A stretch of DNA of 64,000 nucleotides, taken from NCBI RefSeq assembly GCF_003609775.1, contig NZ_AP018049.1, positions 1,302,001 through 1,366,000 of the forward strand, written 5' to 3'. Both the position numbers and the translations under genes were made by a program. A model generated the notes under the pieces. That model saw nothing but the letters and a program-made list of their open reading frames with translations, was not told the origin of the DNA and did not search any database. Positions 24,393 through 35,076 of the stretch are shown here, in pieces; position 1 is the stretch's first letter, and every line of letters begins with the position of its first letter. The stretch comes from Prevotella melaninogenica. Lineage in GTDB: Bacteria > Bacteroidota > Bacteroidia > Bacteroidales > Bacteroidaceae.

Positions 24393-27300
24393 TTGAAAAG
24401 AAAGTATTACATATCCATCCTTATTATCACACTTCTCGGCAGTATCGGACTGTTGAGCTGGGGACGCTCGGCACTTAGTTTTGCACCAATTGCAAAACTG
24501 GTTTATGCGGTAGCGCCACCAGATACGGTCAAGAAAGCGAAGCCTATTGAAGTGGAGATCGATGAGGAGACTATTCCTGACTCTTTGCTACATCCTCGTT
24601 GGAAGGTGCAGCGCACTACCCCGATTACATACGACGACCTCAAGGAAAACTCTACCGACCTTATCCGACCAGAGAATATGCGACAGACTGTGGAGTATAA
24701 CGACTCACTCGACCGCTATATCATTGGTTATAAGATTGGTAAGACCTACGTGATGGCTCCAATCATGATGACGCCAGAGGAGTATAGGAAGTGGACGGAG
24801 AAGCGTAGCTTTGCTGATTATTACCGCTCAAAGAATCAAGAAATACTAAAGGAGAAAGGTAAGGATAAGTTTGACTTTACTGATATGCACTTCTCATTGG
24901 GTCCTGCTGAAAAGATATTCGGTCCTGGTGGTGTACGTATCAAGACACAGGGTTCGGCTGAGTTGAAGTTCGGCGCAAACATCAAGAACATTGATAACCC
25001 ATCACTTCCTATCCGTAATCGTAAGACAACGGCAATGGACTTTGATGAGAAAATCAATGTCAACGTGAATGGCAAGGTGGGTGACAAGGTGAACATGAAC
25101 CTTAACTACAATACCGATGCTACCTTCGACTTTGACACACAGAACTTCAAACTGAGATATGAAGGTAAGGAAGATGAGATTATCAAACTCGTTGAGGGTG
25201 GTAATGTTACCTTCCCTTCTAACAACTCTCTCGTACAAGGAGCATCTGCCCTCTTCGGTATTCGTACCGATATGCAGTTTGGTAAATTGAAGTTACAGAC
25301 CGTATTATCACAAAAGAAGAGTTCTAACAAGAGCGTTAGTTCACGTGGTGGCAAACAACTTACGCCGTTTGAGATTGATGCTGCCGACTATGAAGAGAAT
25401 CACCACTTCTTCCTCTCACAATATTTCCGCGACAACTATGATGCGGCTATGAAGTCATTGCCTAACCTCAAAACTGGTGTTACGATTAATCGTGTGGAGG
25501 TATGGGTGACGAATAAGACTGGAACAACGAGTAACACACGTAACATTGTTGCACTTACAGACCTTGGTGAAAACAAGAAGATTAGCCGTACTGACCTGTG
25601 GGGGACTGGTAACGGACCTGTGCCAACAAACAATGCTAATACAGAGTACACCACTATCACGCAGACTTTCCCTGCCGCTCGTGACATTGATCAAGTGACG
25701 GGTATCCTTGATGGTGCAGGACTTGTTGGTGGCAACGACTATGAAAAGTTGGCTAACGCCCGACTGCTCAATAGTTCTGAATACACAATCAACAATGCCT
25801 TGGGTTATATCTCACTGAAAAGCGGATTACAAACTGATCAGGTGTTGGCGATTGCCTACGAATACACATACGGTGGTGTAACCTATCAGGTGGGTGAGTT
25901 TGCCAGCGATCGTACCAATATCAATGAGGCACTCTTTGTCAAGTCATTGAAGAACACCAGCAATAATCCTAAGCAAGGAAACTGGGACTTGATGATGAAG
26001 AACGTTTATTATCTCGCTTCTAACATTGAGCGCGATAAGTTCCGCCTCGACGTGAAGTATCAGAGTGATACGACAGGTGTCTATCTGTCATACATTCCAG
26101 AACCGCAAGTAAAGAACCAAACGCTCATCAAACTTCTCAATGCTGACCGACTGGATAATAATAACAATCCGCATTCCAATGGTTATTTTGATTACGTTGA
26201 AGGTTATACCATCAGCAACGGACGTGTATTCTTCCCTATGGCTGAGCCTTTCGGCAACGGACTTCGCAAAGCATTGACAGATAAGGGAGTTACTACAGCC
26301 ATAGCTGATAAGTACGTTTTCGAACAACTCTATGACTCTACGAAGACCATCGCTAAGCAGATTGCTGAGAAGGATAAATTCATCCTTATTGGCCAGTATC
26401 GTGGTTCGGCTGCAAACGTTATCTCCCTTGGAGCCTATAACGTTCCACAGGGATCGGTAATAGTAACTGCGGGCGGTGTAACCTTGAACGAGGGTTCTGA
26501 CTATAGCGTTGATTACAGTGCTGGTGAGGTGACAATCCTTAATCAGAGTATTATCGATGCAGGTACAGCAGTCAATGTATCGCTGGAAAGCCAGAGTGCT
26601 TATCAACAGGAGCGTAAGACGATGATTGGTGTAAACTGGGAGTACGACTTCTCAAAGGACTTCCAGATTGGTGGTACCTTCATGCACCTCTCTGAACAAC
26701 CGTTGACAACTAAGGTGAATATGGGTTCTGAACCACTCAACAACACCATTTGGGGACTGAATATCAACTGGAAGAAAGAGAGTCAGTGGCTTACGAATAT
26801 GCTCAATAGAATTCCATTCCTACATGTTACCCAGCCTTCATATATTACTTTCTCTGCTGAGTTTGCACAGTTGTTAGCAGGCCAGAGCAAGGGAACACAG
26901 GACAATGCTTCTTATCTCGATGACTTTGAGGGAGCGAAGACAACTATCGACGTAAGTCAGCCTACCTCTTGGATTATCTCCAGTGTACCATCAGATTTCC
27001 CTGAGTATTCAGATAAGACAAGCCTTCGCAGTGGCTTCAATCGAAGTTTGTTAGCATGGTACACTATCGACCCGCTCTTCACTCGTCGCAGTAGTTCACT
27101 GACACCGGGACACATCAAGAGCGATCTCGAGCAACTCTCTAATCACTATGTACGTGAGATTCCAGTTACCGAATTGTTCCCAAATCGTGACCGAAACTAT
27201 AGCGGTTCTATCTCTACATTGAATATTCTGAACCTCGCTTACTACCCTTCTGAGCGTGGACCGTATAACTTCAATCCGAATATTGACGTTAACGGACACC

Positions 27301-30300
27301 TCACGAATCCTACTGGAACATGGGGAGGTATGATGCGTAAGTTGGATACTAACGACTTCCAAACTGCTAACATCGAATATATAGAGTTCTGGATGCTCGA
27401 CCCATTCATCTATTCCAACCAACTGCCGAATGCCAATCAGTATGGTGGTGACTTCTATATCAACCTTGGAGAGGTGTCTGAAGACGTACTGAAAGATGGT
27501 AAGAAGTTCTATGAGAGTGGTATGCCTGTAGATGGTAGCCAGTCATGGACAACTACGCAATGGGGTAAAATCCCAACACAAAGTACGATTACTTACGCCT
27601 TCGCAACCTCAAAGGGTAGTCGTGCGAAACAAGATGTCGGCTTTAATGGATTGACTGATGAGGAAGAACAGCAGTTTGCTTCTTATCAGAACTTCCTTAC
27701 AGCAGTGCGTGCTAACACCAATCAGGCTGTCTTCGACTCGATATGGGCAGACCCTGCCAATGATGACTACCACTACTTCCGTGGTTCTGATTGGGATGCT
27801 AAGCAGGCTTCTATCCTTGAACGATATAAGCGTATCAACAACCCACAGGGTAACTCACCAGACAATGATAACAATAACGAGCGTTACGATACCTCGTATA
27901 AAACAACGCCTGATGTAGAGGACATCAATCAGGACTATACGCTGAACGAATATGAGAAATACTACCAGTATCATATTAGTATTCGTCCACAAGACCTTGT
28001 CGTAGGTCAGAACTTCATTGTTGATAAGCGTGTAGCCTCAGCCCCACTGCGTAAGGGTGGCTCTGAACCTGTCACTTGGTATCAGTTCCGTATTCCTTTA
28101 GAGGAGTTCCAAAAGCGTGTGGGTAGCATCAGTGGCTTTACCAGCATCCGCTTCATGCGTATGTTCCTCACTGGTTTTGCCAAGCCTATCGTACTCCGCT
28201 TTGGCACTTTCGACCTTGTAAGTGGTAAGTGGCGTCAGTATCAACAGAACCTTACCAACTCTGCCAGCAACTCGGGTACAATGTCAGTGAGTGCTGTGAG
28301 CCTTGAAGAAAACAATGATAAGACTCCTGTAAACTATGTAATACCTCCTGGCATTGAACGTGGAAAGGACCCTAACCAGCCACAATTGGTTGAGGAGAAC
28401 GAACAGGCACTCTCTATGGTTGTTAACAATCTTGGAACTGGAGAGTCAAAGGCTGTCTATAAGAATACAACCCTCGATCTTCGTCAGTACAAGCGTCTGC
28501 AGATGTTCGTACATGCTAATGCCTTTGAACAGAATACAACCAATCTTACGGATAACCAGTTGGCTGTGTTCATCCGTTTGGGGTCTGACTATAAGAACAA
28601 CTACTACGAGTATGAAATTCCTTTGAAGCTGTCTGCTCCAGGTCGTTATGATATGTATACTGGGCAGCATCGCCGTATCGTATGGCCAGAGGAGAATATG
28701 CTTGATATTCCATTGAAGCTCCTCACCTCTGTAAAGAAGCAACGTAATCAGGCACGTGGTGCAGGAACAGCAAGTTATAATCGTGCTTTCTCTGTTTATG
28801 ATACAGACCGTCCTGCTAACAAGGTTACTGTGATGGGTAACCCAACCCTTGGTGAAGTAAAGACAATGATTATTGGTGTTCGTAACCTTTCCAGTAGTCA
28901 GAAGAGTGGAGAGGTATGGGTGAATGAATTGCGTTTACAGGAGTTTAACAACGAAGGTGGCTGGGCAGCAAGAGGTCAGCTCAACCTGCAACTCTCCGAC
29001 TTCGGTACTGTGGATGTTAATGCCAGCCATAGCACTGATGGCTTCGGTGGTTTGGAACAGGGTGTTAACGAGCGACAGCAGGAGTCTAAGACAGATATTT
29101 CGGTCACCACAAGTCTTGAGTTAGGAAAGTTCTTCCCTGACAAAGCAAAGGTATCAGCACCATTATATTACAGCGTAACCAAGAGCGAGAGTCGTCCTAA
29201 ATACAACCCTCTCGACACGGATATGGAATTGAAGGACGCCCTTGATGGTACTGCAAATCGTCAAGAGCGTGACTCTATCGAGGCTATTGCTGTTACGAAA
29301 CGTCTGACAACGAATTTCTCTTTGTCTAATGTACGTGTTGGTATTCAGACGAAGAACCACCCTATGCCATACGACCCAGCCAACTTCTCATTCTCTTATA
29401 GCCATTCTCACTCACACACATCAGGTGAGACAACGGTCTATGAGAACGAAGACAACTGGCGTGGAGCATTGAACTATAACTGGACTCCAGTGTATAAGCC
29501 TTGGGAACCTTTCAAGAAACTTATAAAGAGTAGATCGAAATGGTTTGAAATCCTCAAGCGTTTTGGCTTGAACTGGTTGCCACAAAACGTTACCTTCAAC
29601 ACCGAAATGGTGCGCAACTACTACGAGTTGCAGGAGCGTGATATGGAGTCGACTGAGAACAGTCTGCTCCCACTTACCTTCAGTGAACAGTTCCTTTGGA
29701 ATCGTGACTTCGCCCTACGTTGGGACTTGACACGTAATCTCCACATGAACTTCCAAAGTGCTACACACGCCGAGATAGAAGAACCTTACACTCCAATCAA
29801 TAAAGACCTCTATGCTGATCGTTATCAGGCATGGAAAGACTCGGTGTGGACAAGTATTAAGCACTTCGGTACACCACTCGACTACCAACAGAACTTTACG
29901 CTTTCTTATCAGCTTCCACTCAACCTGCTACCGATCTTCGACTGGGTAAACGCTGATGCAAACTACAATGCATCCTATACTTGGGTACGTGGAACAAGCC
30001 TTGATGATGGTACCTCTCTTGGTAACACCATCACGAGCAATCGTGCTTTGAACATCAATAGCACCTTTAACTTTGAACGACTTTATAATCATATTCCATT
30101 CCTCAAGAAGACCAATGAACGGTTTAACCGTACTCGTCCGACTCGCCCTAAGCTGACAGCAGAACAGAAGAAAACTGAGAGGGAAAAGAAAGAAAAAGAA
30201 AGAAAGGAGAAAGGTCAAGATGACGACAAGAAGAAAGCACTGCCTAAGAACCAGAAGAGCTTTGAAAAGGAAATCGTTATCAATGCCGATTCTGCTGTCC

Positions 30301-31955
30301 TTGTCCCACATGGCAAGAATACAAAACGCCTCATCGTTTCTGCTAAGGACGAAAGAGGAAAGGCTATCAAAATCAAGTATCGTAAGATTGGTGATACACA
30401 GTTGAAAGTCTTCAACCGTACAGACTCCGCTATCCGCATGAAGCTTACCGTCACACCTAAGGAACCACTCGATAATAAGGGTTGGTATAAGACGGCACAA
30501 TGTGTGGCACGTGCGCTGATGATGGTACGTTCGGCAAGTATCTCTTATCGTGACCAATACGCAATGGCACTGCCTGGCTTTATGCCAACGGTGGGTGATG
30601 CCTTCGGACAGACACATGGTACAGGAGCCTTATCACCAGGTCTTGACTTTGCTTTCGGTCTTATTGATGACGACTATATTGGTAAGGCACGTGACAACAA
30701 TTGGTTGCTTATGAACGACAGTGTAGCTACACCTGCTGTAACGAATCGTACTGAAGACTTACAGATTCGTATGACACTTGAACCATTTAAGGACTTCAAG
30801 ATAGACCTTACTGCCAGTCGTATGCAGACTACCTCACGAAGCATCCAATATATGTACACGGGTACGCCTACCACACAGAGCGGTTCACTCACTATGACAA
30901 CCCTTTCGTTAGGTACAGCCTTCGAAAGTCAGGGCAATGCCAACAACGGCTATCATAGTCCAACGTTTAATCGTTTCGTGCAATCACTTGATAGTTATCG
31001 CAATCGTGTCGAGGCACAATATAACAATGCGACTTACCCTGCTTCCTTTGGTGGCGGACACTTCACTCCTGCTGTAGGTGCTGTTAATAAGTATAGTGCA
31101 GATGTTATGGTTCCTGCTTTCCTCAATGCATACACCAGCATGAGTGGAAACGGACTCAACATCTTCCCTTCTCTGCGCAGTTTATTACCTAACTGGTCTA
31201 TCCGTTACAGTGGTCTTTCACGCTTACCATTCTTTGAACAGTTCTTCAAGAGTGTTAACATCAATCATGCTTACCGCAGTATCTTTGCTATCGGTTCTTA
31301 TCAGAGCTATAGCACATGGCAGGAATACATGAACGGACTCGGTTTCATTACTGATGCAACTACGGGTAACCCTATTCCAAGTTCGATGTATAACATCTCA
31401 CAGGTGAGTATCAACGAAGCTTTCTCTCCTCTGTTAGGTATTGATGTAACTCTTCAGAACAACCTCACTGCACGCTTGGAGTATCGCCAGACACGTGTAT
31501 TATCACTCTCTATGACCAGTGTACAGCTGAATGAAGCCTCATCAAAAGACTGGGTTGTCGGTATTGGTTATAGAATAAACGACTTCAATCTTTTCAACAA
31601 TGGTACACGACGTGTAGCTAAGAGTAAGAAGAAAAAGACAACAGAAAGTTCACAACAGGACAACAGTTCTTCTCGCCAGAGCAGCGGATTGAACCGTGAC
31701 CTCAACCTACGCCTTGACATGAGTTATCGCCAGCAGGCATCGCTCACACGTGACATTGCTTCACTCACATCGGCAGCTTCAAGTGGTAATACTGCGTTCA
31801 AGTTCTCTTTCTTGAGCGACTACACCTTGAGCCGTTTGGTTACTGCCAGCCTCTACTACGACTTACAGATCAATACTCCACTCCTCTCATCAGGCAGTTA
31901 CCCTACAACCACCCACGACTTTGGTGTGAGTCTAAGACTTAGTCTGACAAGGTAA
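24393..31955 (+). CDS. sprA: Cell-surface protein SprA (Sov), type IX secretion translocon
   Basis: The protein is about 2520 residues. I place the start at the TTG at 24393 (MKRKYYISILIITLLGSIGLL), because a signal-anchor-like peptide begins there and the GC-rich repeat lies just upstream; another TTG at 24315 would add 26 residues. SprA is the 36-strand outer-membrane barrel through which type IX secretion cargo exits. The sequence is rich in aromatic beta-strand patterns and ends LRLSLTR, as expected for a barrel. Segments such as FNPNIDVNGHLTNPTGTWGG and FRIPLEEFQKRVGSISGFTSIRF match Bacteroidota SprA. A charged Lys/Glu stretch (about residues 1930-1960) is probably an exposed loop. It follows ruvA. 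Confidence 0.93.
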   Translation: MKRKYYISILIITLLGSIGLLSWGRSALSFAPIAKLVYAVAPPDTVKKAKPIEVEIDEETIPDSLLHPRWKVQRTTPITYDDLKENSTDLIRPENMRQTVEYNDSLDRYIIGYKIGKTYVMAPIMMTPEEYRKWTEKRSFADYYRSKNQEILKEKGKDKFDFTDMHFSLGPAEKIFGPGGVRIKTQGSAELKFGANIKNIDNPSLPIRNRKTTAMDFDEKINVNVNGKVGDKVNMNLNYNTDATFDFDTQNFKLRYEGKEDEIIKLVEGGNVTFPSNNSLVQGASALFGIRTDMQFGKLKLQTVLSQKKSSNKSVSSRGGKQLTPFEIDAADYEENHHFFLSQYFRDNYDAAMKSLPNLKTGVTINRVEVWVTNKTGTTSNTRNIVALTDLGENKKISRTDLWGTGNGPVPTNNANTEYTTITQTFPAARDIDQVTGILDGAGLVGGNDYEKLANARLLNSSEYTINNALGYISLKSGLQTDQVLAIAYEYTYGGVTYQVGEFASDRTNINEALFVKSLKNTSNNPKQGNWDLMMKNVYYLASNIERDKFRLDVKYQSDTTGVYLSYIPEPQVKNQTLIKLLNADRLDNNNNPHSNGYFDYVEGYTISNGRVFFPMAEPFGNGLRKALTDKGVTTAIADKYVFEQLYDSTKTIAKQIAEKDKFILIGQYRGSAANVISLGAYNVPQGSVIVTAGGVTLNEGSDYSVDYSAGEVTILNQSIIDAGTAVNVSLESQSAYQQERKTMIGVNWEYDFSKDFQIGGTFMHLSEQPLTTKVNMGSEPLNNTIWGLNINWKKESQWLTNMLNRIPFLHVTQPSYITFSAEFAQLLAGQSKGTQDNASYLDDFEGAKTTIDVSQPTSWIISSVPSDFPEYSDKTSLRSGFNRSLLAWYTIDPLFTRRSSSLTPGHIKSDLEQLSNHYVREIPVTELFPNRDRNYSGSISTLNILNLAYYPSERGPYNFNPNIDVNGHLTNPTGTWGGMMRKLDTNDFQTANIEYIEFWMLDPFIYSNQLPNANQYGGDFYINLGEVSEDVLKDGKKFYESGMPVDGSQSWTTTQWGKIPTQSTITYAFATSKGSRAKQDVGFNGLTDEEEQQFASYQNFLTAVRANTNQAVFDSIWADPANDDYHYFRGSDWDAKQASILERYKRINNPQGNSPDNDNNNERYDTSYKTTPDVEDINQDYTLNEYEKYYQYHISIRPQDLVVGQNFIVDKRVASAPLRKGGSEPVTWYQFRIPLEEFQKRVGSISGFTSIRFMRMFLTGFAKPIVLRFGTFDLVSGKWRQYQQNLTNSASNSGTMSVSAVSLEENNDKTPVNYVIPPGIERGKDPNQPQLVEENEQALSMVVNNLGTGESKAVYKNTTLDLRQYKRLQMFVHANAFEQNTTNLTDNQLAVFIRLGSDYKNNYYEYEIPLKLSAPGRYDMYTGQHRRIVWPEENMLDIPLKLLTSVKKQRNQARGAGTASYNRAFSVYDTDRPANKVTVMGNPTLGEVKTMIIGVRNLSSSQKSGEVWVNELRLQEFNNEGGWAARGQLNLQLSDFGTVDVNASHSTDGFGGLEQGVNERQQESKTDISVTTSLELGKFFPDKAKVSAPLYYSVTKSESRPKYNPLDTDMELKDALDGTANRQERDSIEAIAVTKRLTTNFSLSNVRVGIQTKNHPMPYDPANFSFSYSHSHSHTSGETTVYENEDNWRGALNYNWTPVYKPWEPFKKLIKSRSKWFEILKRFGLNWLPQNVTFNTEMVRNYYELQERDMESTENSLLPLTFSEQFLWNRDFALRWDLTRNLHMNFQSATHAEIEEPYTPINKDLYADRYQAWKDSVWTSIKHFGTPLDYQQNFTLSYQLPLNLLPIFDWVNADANYNASYTWVRGTSLDDGTSLGNTITSNRALNINSTFNFERLYNHIPFLKKTNERFNRTRPTRPKLTAEQKKTEREKKEKERKEKGQDDDKKKALPKNQKSFEKEIVINADSAVLVPHGKNTKRLIVSAKDERGKAIKIKYRKIGDTQLKVFNRTDSAIRMKLTVTPKEPLDNKGWYKTAQCVARALMMVRSASISYRDQYAMALPGFMPTVGDAFGQTHGTGALSPGLDFAFGLIDDDYIGKARDNNWLLMNDSVATPAVTNRTEDLQIRMTLEPFKDFKIDLTASRMQTTSRSIQYMYTGTPTTQSGSLTMTTLSLGTAFESQGNANNGYHSPTFNRFVQSLDSYRNRVEAQYNNATYPASFGGGHFTPAVGAVNKYSADVMVPAFLNAYTSMSGNGLNIFPSLRSLLPNWSIRYSGLSRLPFFEQFFKSVNINHAYRSIFAIGSYQSYSTWQEYMNGLGFITDATTGNPIPSSMYNISQVSINEAFSPLLGIDVTLQNNLTARLEYRQTRVLSLSMTSVQLNEASSKDWVVGIGYRINDFNLFNNGTRRVAKSKKKKTTESSQQDNSSSRQSSGLNRDLNLRLDMSYRQQASLTRDIASLTSAASSGNTAFKFSFLSDYTLSRLVTASLYYDLQINTPLLSSGSYPTTTHDFGVSLRLSLTR

Positions 31956-31969
31956 ACTAAGAGATTACA

Positions 31970-31993
31970 ATTTTGCAATCATGATTGCAAAAT
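31970..31993. repeat. 24-bp perfect palindrome after sprA
   Basis: The half-site ATTTTGCAATCA is followed directly by its reverse complement; it starts 15 bp after the sprA stop. Confidence 0.65.
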
Positions 31994-32030
31994 ATAACTT
32001 GAATATTCGTTTTATTCCAAGAAACATAAA

Positions 32031-32063
32031 AAGGTGTACTATTTTTCACTTTAAGTACACCTT
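32031..32063 (+). terminator. Probable terminator after sprA
   Basis: AAGGTGTACT (32031-32040) pairs with AGTACACCTT (32054-32063) across a 13-base loop. Only a weak T-run follows. Confidence 0.5.
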
Positions 32064-32136
32064 GTATTAATTTATTTGTTTTCTGTTTTTCTATATAGAA
32101 CCATCCAAAGAATGTCATTCTAAGACCAATATAAAG

Positions 32137-32877
32137 CTATTTTATTGCAAACTCTCTAACGCTCCTCTCAGAATCATACCAATCTAAGATGAGTTTAAGA
32201 ATCCTTGAGGTAGGACGTTCTGCAATTGGCGTATATTGATTTATATGCTTTGTAAATAGAACGAAGGTCCCTTCCAGTTGCGTATCTTTAAATTCTGGGG
32301 CTATGCGCCCTTCACACTCTCTTAAGCCAATAATACGACAAAGTTCTCCACATTCCATATCCAGAATATGCTCAAATTCATAACCCATCCATACCCATCC
32401 TTTCTCATCAAAGAGTTTCCCAAAATAAGCTTGTGACTCCTTATTCTTCACAACAAGCAGTTTAGGTTTTACAACTTCCTCAATAATGTGCATCGTAAGA
32501 TTTAATTGGTCAACAATGAATTTTATACCATCAGATGTCTTTAATATTTGGGTTTTCAAAATATTCTGCTCTCTCTCCTTAAAATAGAAAATATCAAGAT
32601 AATCAGACTTATCTCTTAAATCTATATCTTCGTCAAAAAGCATCTTCTTTACTGGACTCCAATAATTATCATATTGTTGCCCATACCAGATTTCTTTTAT
32701 TGGTCCATGAATAATCCCACTATCTTCATTATTGCGAAACGATGGATTAATTCCTGTTACTAAAATATCACTTTGAACATTGTCTGCATAAGTATAACCT
32801 CTGCTAATAATCTCATTGGGAAGTGAAGCAATGTATTCCTCATTCCAAATCTCAGCTAATCTTCTTCCTATATCCAT
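32137..32877 (-). CDS. Hypothetical protein, possibly uracil-DNA-glycosylase-like fold
   Basis: The 246-residue protein contains SDILVTGINPSFRNNEDSG (about 34-52), which has the shape of the first UDG-superfamily motif (hydrophobic strand then G-x-N/D-P). It is followed by YWSPVKKML, YLDIFYFKEREQNIL and, further on, a second hydrophobic strand VVKPKLLVVKNKESQAYFG, the layout of a small alpha/beta enzyme. Catalytic residues of known UDG families cannot be assigned. It has no signal peptide and is probably cytoplasmic. It stands alone in an AT-rich region between sprA and cysK, so context does not help. The UDG-like suggestion is a weak pattern match only. Confidence 0.6.
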   Translation of the reverse strand: MDIGRRLAEIWNEEYIASLPNEIISRGYTYADNVQSDILVTGINPSFRNNEDSGIIHGPIKEIWYGQQYDNYWSPVKKMLFDEDIDLRDKSDYLDIFYFKEREQNILKTQILKTSDGIKFIVDQLNLTMHIIEEVVKPKLLVVKNKESQAYFGKLFDEKGWVWMGYEFEHILDMECGELCRIIGLRECEGRIAPEFKDTQLEGTFVLFTKHINQYTPIAERPTSRILKLILDWYDSERSVREFAIK

Positions 32878-33347
32878 AATTGAAATTCTATAATAGCTTT
32901 CTTATTTTATTTATCGCCACAAATTTAACATTTTTATTTTATCCTTAAATAAAAATTAAGAATAAATATATGATAAACATAAAACATTTATCTAACCAGC
33001 TGTATAAAAGCAAAGACTATAGAAATATATCCAACAAACAAGTTTATATATCTTACCAATAGAAACATTTGCAATTAATAAAAAACATTGCAAGTTCATC
33101 GAAATACAATCAAAATCACATTCCATCGAGTGAGGTTAAAGCTCAATGGAGAAACCGTTTCGATGTACCCAGCACTCTAAATGATACTGGTGTATTTCTT
33201 AATATGACATAAATCTCTTTTGTTTTCTTTGTACTAAACCAGCTACCCTACATTTAACAACACTATGTGTCATTACCATCCTTTTAGTGTTATGACTTCT
33301 GAACGTTAATAAAAAACAGAAAGTTCTTATCTTCTTATTGATGACTA

Positions 33348-33379
33348 TGAGATTTGGAAATCGCGATTTCCAAATCTCA
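33348..33379. repeat. 32-bp perfect palindrome
   Basis: The half TGAGATTTGGAAATCG is followed immediately by its exact reverse complement, with no loop. It sits in the middle of a gene-free kilobase. Confidence 0.7.
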
Positions 33380-33869
33380 CTTAGAAACATATTTTCAAGG
33401 TCCTACGTATAGATGACGAGACTGCTATGGTATCTTGAAACAGTATCAAAGGAAATGTGGAGCGTCCGAACACTTGACAGACACAAACCTTCCTCTTACA
33501 AAAATAATAAAGAAACCTCTTCTCCACTCTCTCCAAAAGGAAAGAATGGAGAAGAAATCAGTCTAAAATGTAATAATTTTTCCACTCTTCGTTTTTAGTC
33601 AAGCATCTTCTACGTTCGAATTAACGCCCTTTTGGCTTGCAAAAGATGCCCTATTGAAGTATTACTAACGCCCTTTAAGAAGCCTAATAAGCACCTTCTC
33701 TTTTACAAGTTTGCAATCAACTGATAATCTGAAGGTTAGAAAGAGGGAAACTAAAGCATTATTTTACAGTATCAATAGGAGTTAAAGTCCCATTTGTGTA
33801 AAACATTTTCAAATATCAAAATAGTATTTATCAAACTATAAAAGCATTATCTTCCTACCTAAAAATAAA

Positions 33870-33907
33870 AACAGACTACCTTGTCTTAAAGACAAAAGCA
33901 GTCTGTT
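33870..33907 (-). terminator. Terminator of cysK
   Basis: AACAGACT (33870-33877) pairs with AGTCTGTT (33900-33907). An inner CTTGTCTT/AAGACAA pairing and a T-rich tail on the minus strand follow. Confidence 0.65.
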
Positions 33908-33935
33908 GGGAAAGTATTTTAGAATTTGGAAAATA

Positions 33936-34883
33936 CTAAAGAGGATATTCATCAAAGGCGTAAAGCACTGTTGAGAGATAACGCTCACCTGTATCTGGTA
34001 GCAAGGTTACAATAGTCTTACCAACATTCTCAGGACGCTTAGCAATCTCGGTAGCTGCAAAGGCTGCAGCACCAGATGAGATACCAACCAACAAACCTTC
34101 TTGTTGTGCCAACTGACGACCTGCAAGAATTGCCTGATCATTCTCTACTTGGAAAATCTCATCAACATACTTACTATTATATGTGTTAGGAACGAAGCCT
34201 GCACCAATACCCTGAATCTTATGTGGTCCACTCTCTCCACCACTCAAAACTGGAGATGAGGTTGGCTCAACTGCAATAATCTTCACATCAGGATTTTGCT
34301 CCTTAAGGTAGCGACCGATACCACTCACTGTACCACCAGTACCCACACCAGCCACAAAGATATCCACTTTACCATCTGTATCACGCCATATCTCTGGACC
34401 AGTAGTAAGATAGTGGCGTTCTGGATTAGCCTGATTCTCGAACTGCTGAAGGATAATACTACCCGGAATAGAATCTCTCAACTCCTCCGCTGCCTTGATA
34501 GCACCCTTCATACCCTCCTTGCCATTTGTCAGTTTCACCGTAGCACCGTATGCCTTCACAAGATTGCGACGCTCCACACTCATGGTCTCAGGCATAGTGA
34601 GAATAAGTTTATATCCCTTCACAGCCGATACCAATGCCAAGCCTACGCCTGTATTTCCACTGGTTGGCTCGATAATAGTAGCTCCGGGCTTTAAGAGTCC
34701 CTTAGCCTCAGCATCCTCTATCATAGCCAATGCTATACGGTCCTTCACACTACCACCAGGATTAAAATACTCTACTTTTGCAAGAACAGGAGTATTGAGT
34801 CCTCTTTCTGCAGAGAATTTATTAAGTGCTAACAGTGGCGTATTACCTATAAGCTCAGTGAGTTTGTTTACTATCTTTGCCAT
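33936..34883 (-). CDS. cysK: Cysteine synthase A (O-acetylserine sulfhydrylase)
   Basis: The 315-residue PLP enzyme makes cysteine from O-acetylserine and sulfide. It shows NPGGSVKDR (about 41-49, with the PLP-binding lysine), TSGNTG (about 74-79, substrate loop), [10 protein letters not shown] (phosphate-binding glycine loop near 178) and a C-terminal SSGAAA. The length and all motifs are normal. It is a single-gene unit with a TACCTTTG -7 element 40 bp upstream and a clear terminator. Confidence 0.96.
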   Translation of the reverse strand: MAKIVNKLTELIGNTPLLALNKFSAERGLNTPVLAKVEYFNPGGSVKDRIALAMIEDAEAKGLLKPGATIIEPTSGNTGVGLALVSAVKGYKLILTMPETMSVERRNLVKAYGATVKLTNGKEGMKGAIKAAEELRDSIPGSIILQQFENQANPERHYLTTGPEIWRDTDGKVDIFVAGVGTGGTVSGIGRYLKEQNPDVKIIAVEPTSSPVLSGGESGPHKIQGIGAGFVPNTYNSKYVDEIFQVENDQAILAGRQLAQQEGLLVGISSGAAAFAATEIAKRPENVGKTIVTLLPDTGERYLSTVLYAFDEYPL

Positions 34884-34923
34884 ATTCTTTGGAATTTAAT
34901 TTCTTACTTATTGTTTATGGATG

Positions 34924-34931
34924 CAAAGGTA
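34924..34931 (-). promoter_or_regulatory. -7 element of cysK
   Basis: The minus strand reads TACCTTTG, 41 bp upstream of the cysK ATG (34883). Confidence 0.55.
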
Positions 34932-35018
34932 CAAACATTTACCCATATATGAAATACACTCTTTATGTTATTTAGCATACCATAAACGTGGTATTTACAT
35001 TAAAATAAGGCTTTCTTA

Positions 35019-35048
35019 TTGCCATTCACGCAAAAAACATTATATTTG
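35019..35048 (+). promoter_or_regulatory. Promoter of the AAA/DUF4435 pair
   Basis: TTG (35019-35021) and TATATTTG (35041-35048) are 19 bp apart. The ATG at 35077 follows 28 bp downstream, which excludes the in-frame start at 34921. Confidence 0.65.
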
Positions 35049-35076
35049 CATTACTATTGTCATAAAATCTACGATT

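Larger units (their letters stand above)
32878..33935. other. Long intergenic region
   Basis: About 1.06 kb without a credible gene. It contains a 32-bp perfect palindrome (33348-33379), a GCCCTTTTGGCTTGCAAAAG-type repeat around 33625-33690 and the cysK terminator (33870-33907). The short open frames at 33199-33390 and 33413-33598 have no start context or family resemblance. Confidence 0.55.

Noticed and set aside
29928..30617. Minus-strand open frame (229 codons) within sprA
   Set aside because: Shadow of sprA with no start context or domain.
33348..33379. Palindrome as a rho-independent terminator
   Set aside because: No T-run and no gene ends near enough; the cysK terminator is elsewhere (33870-33907).
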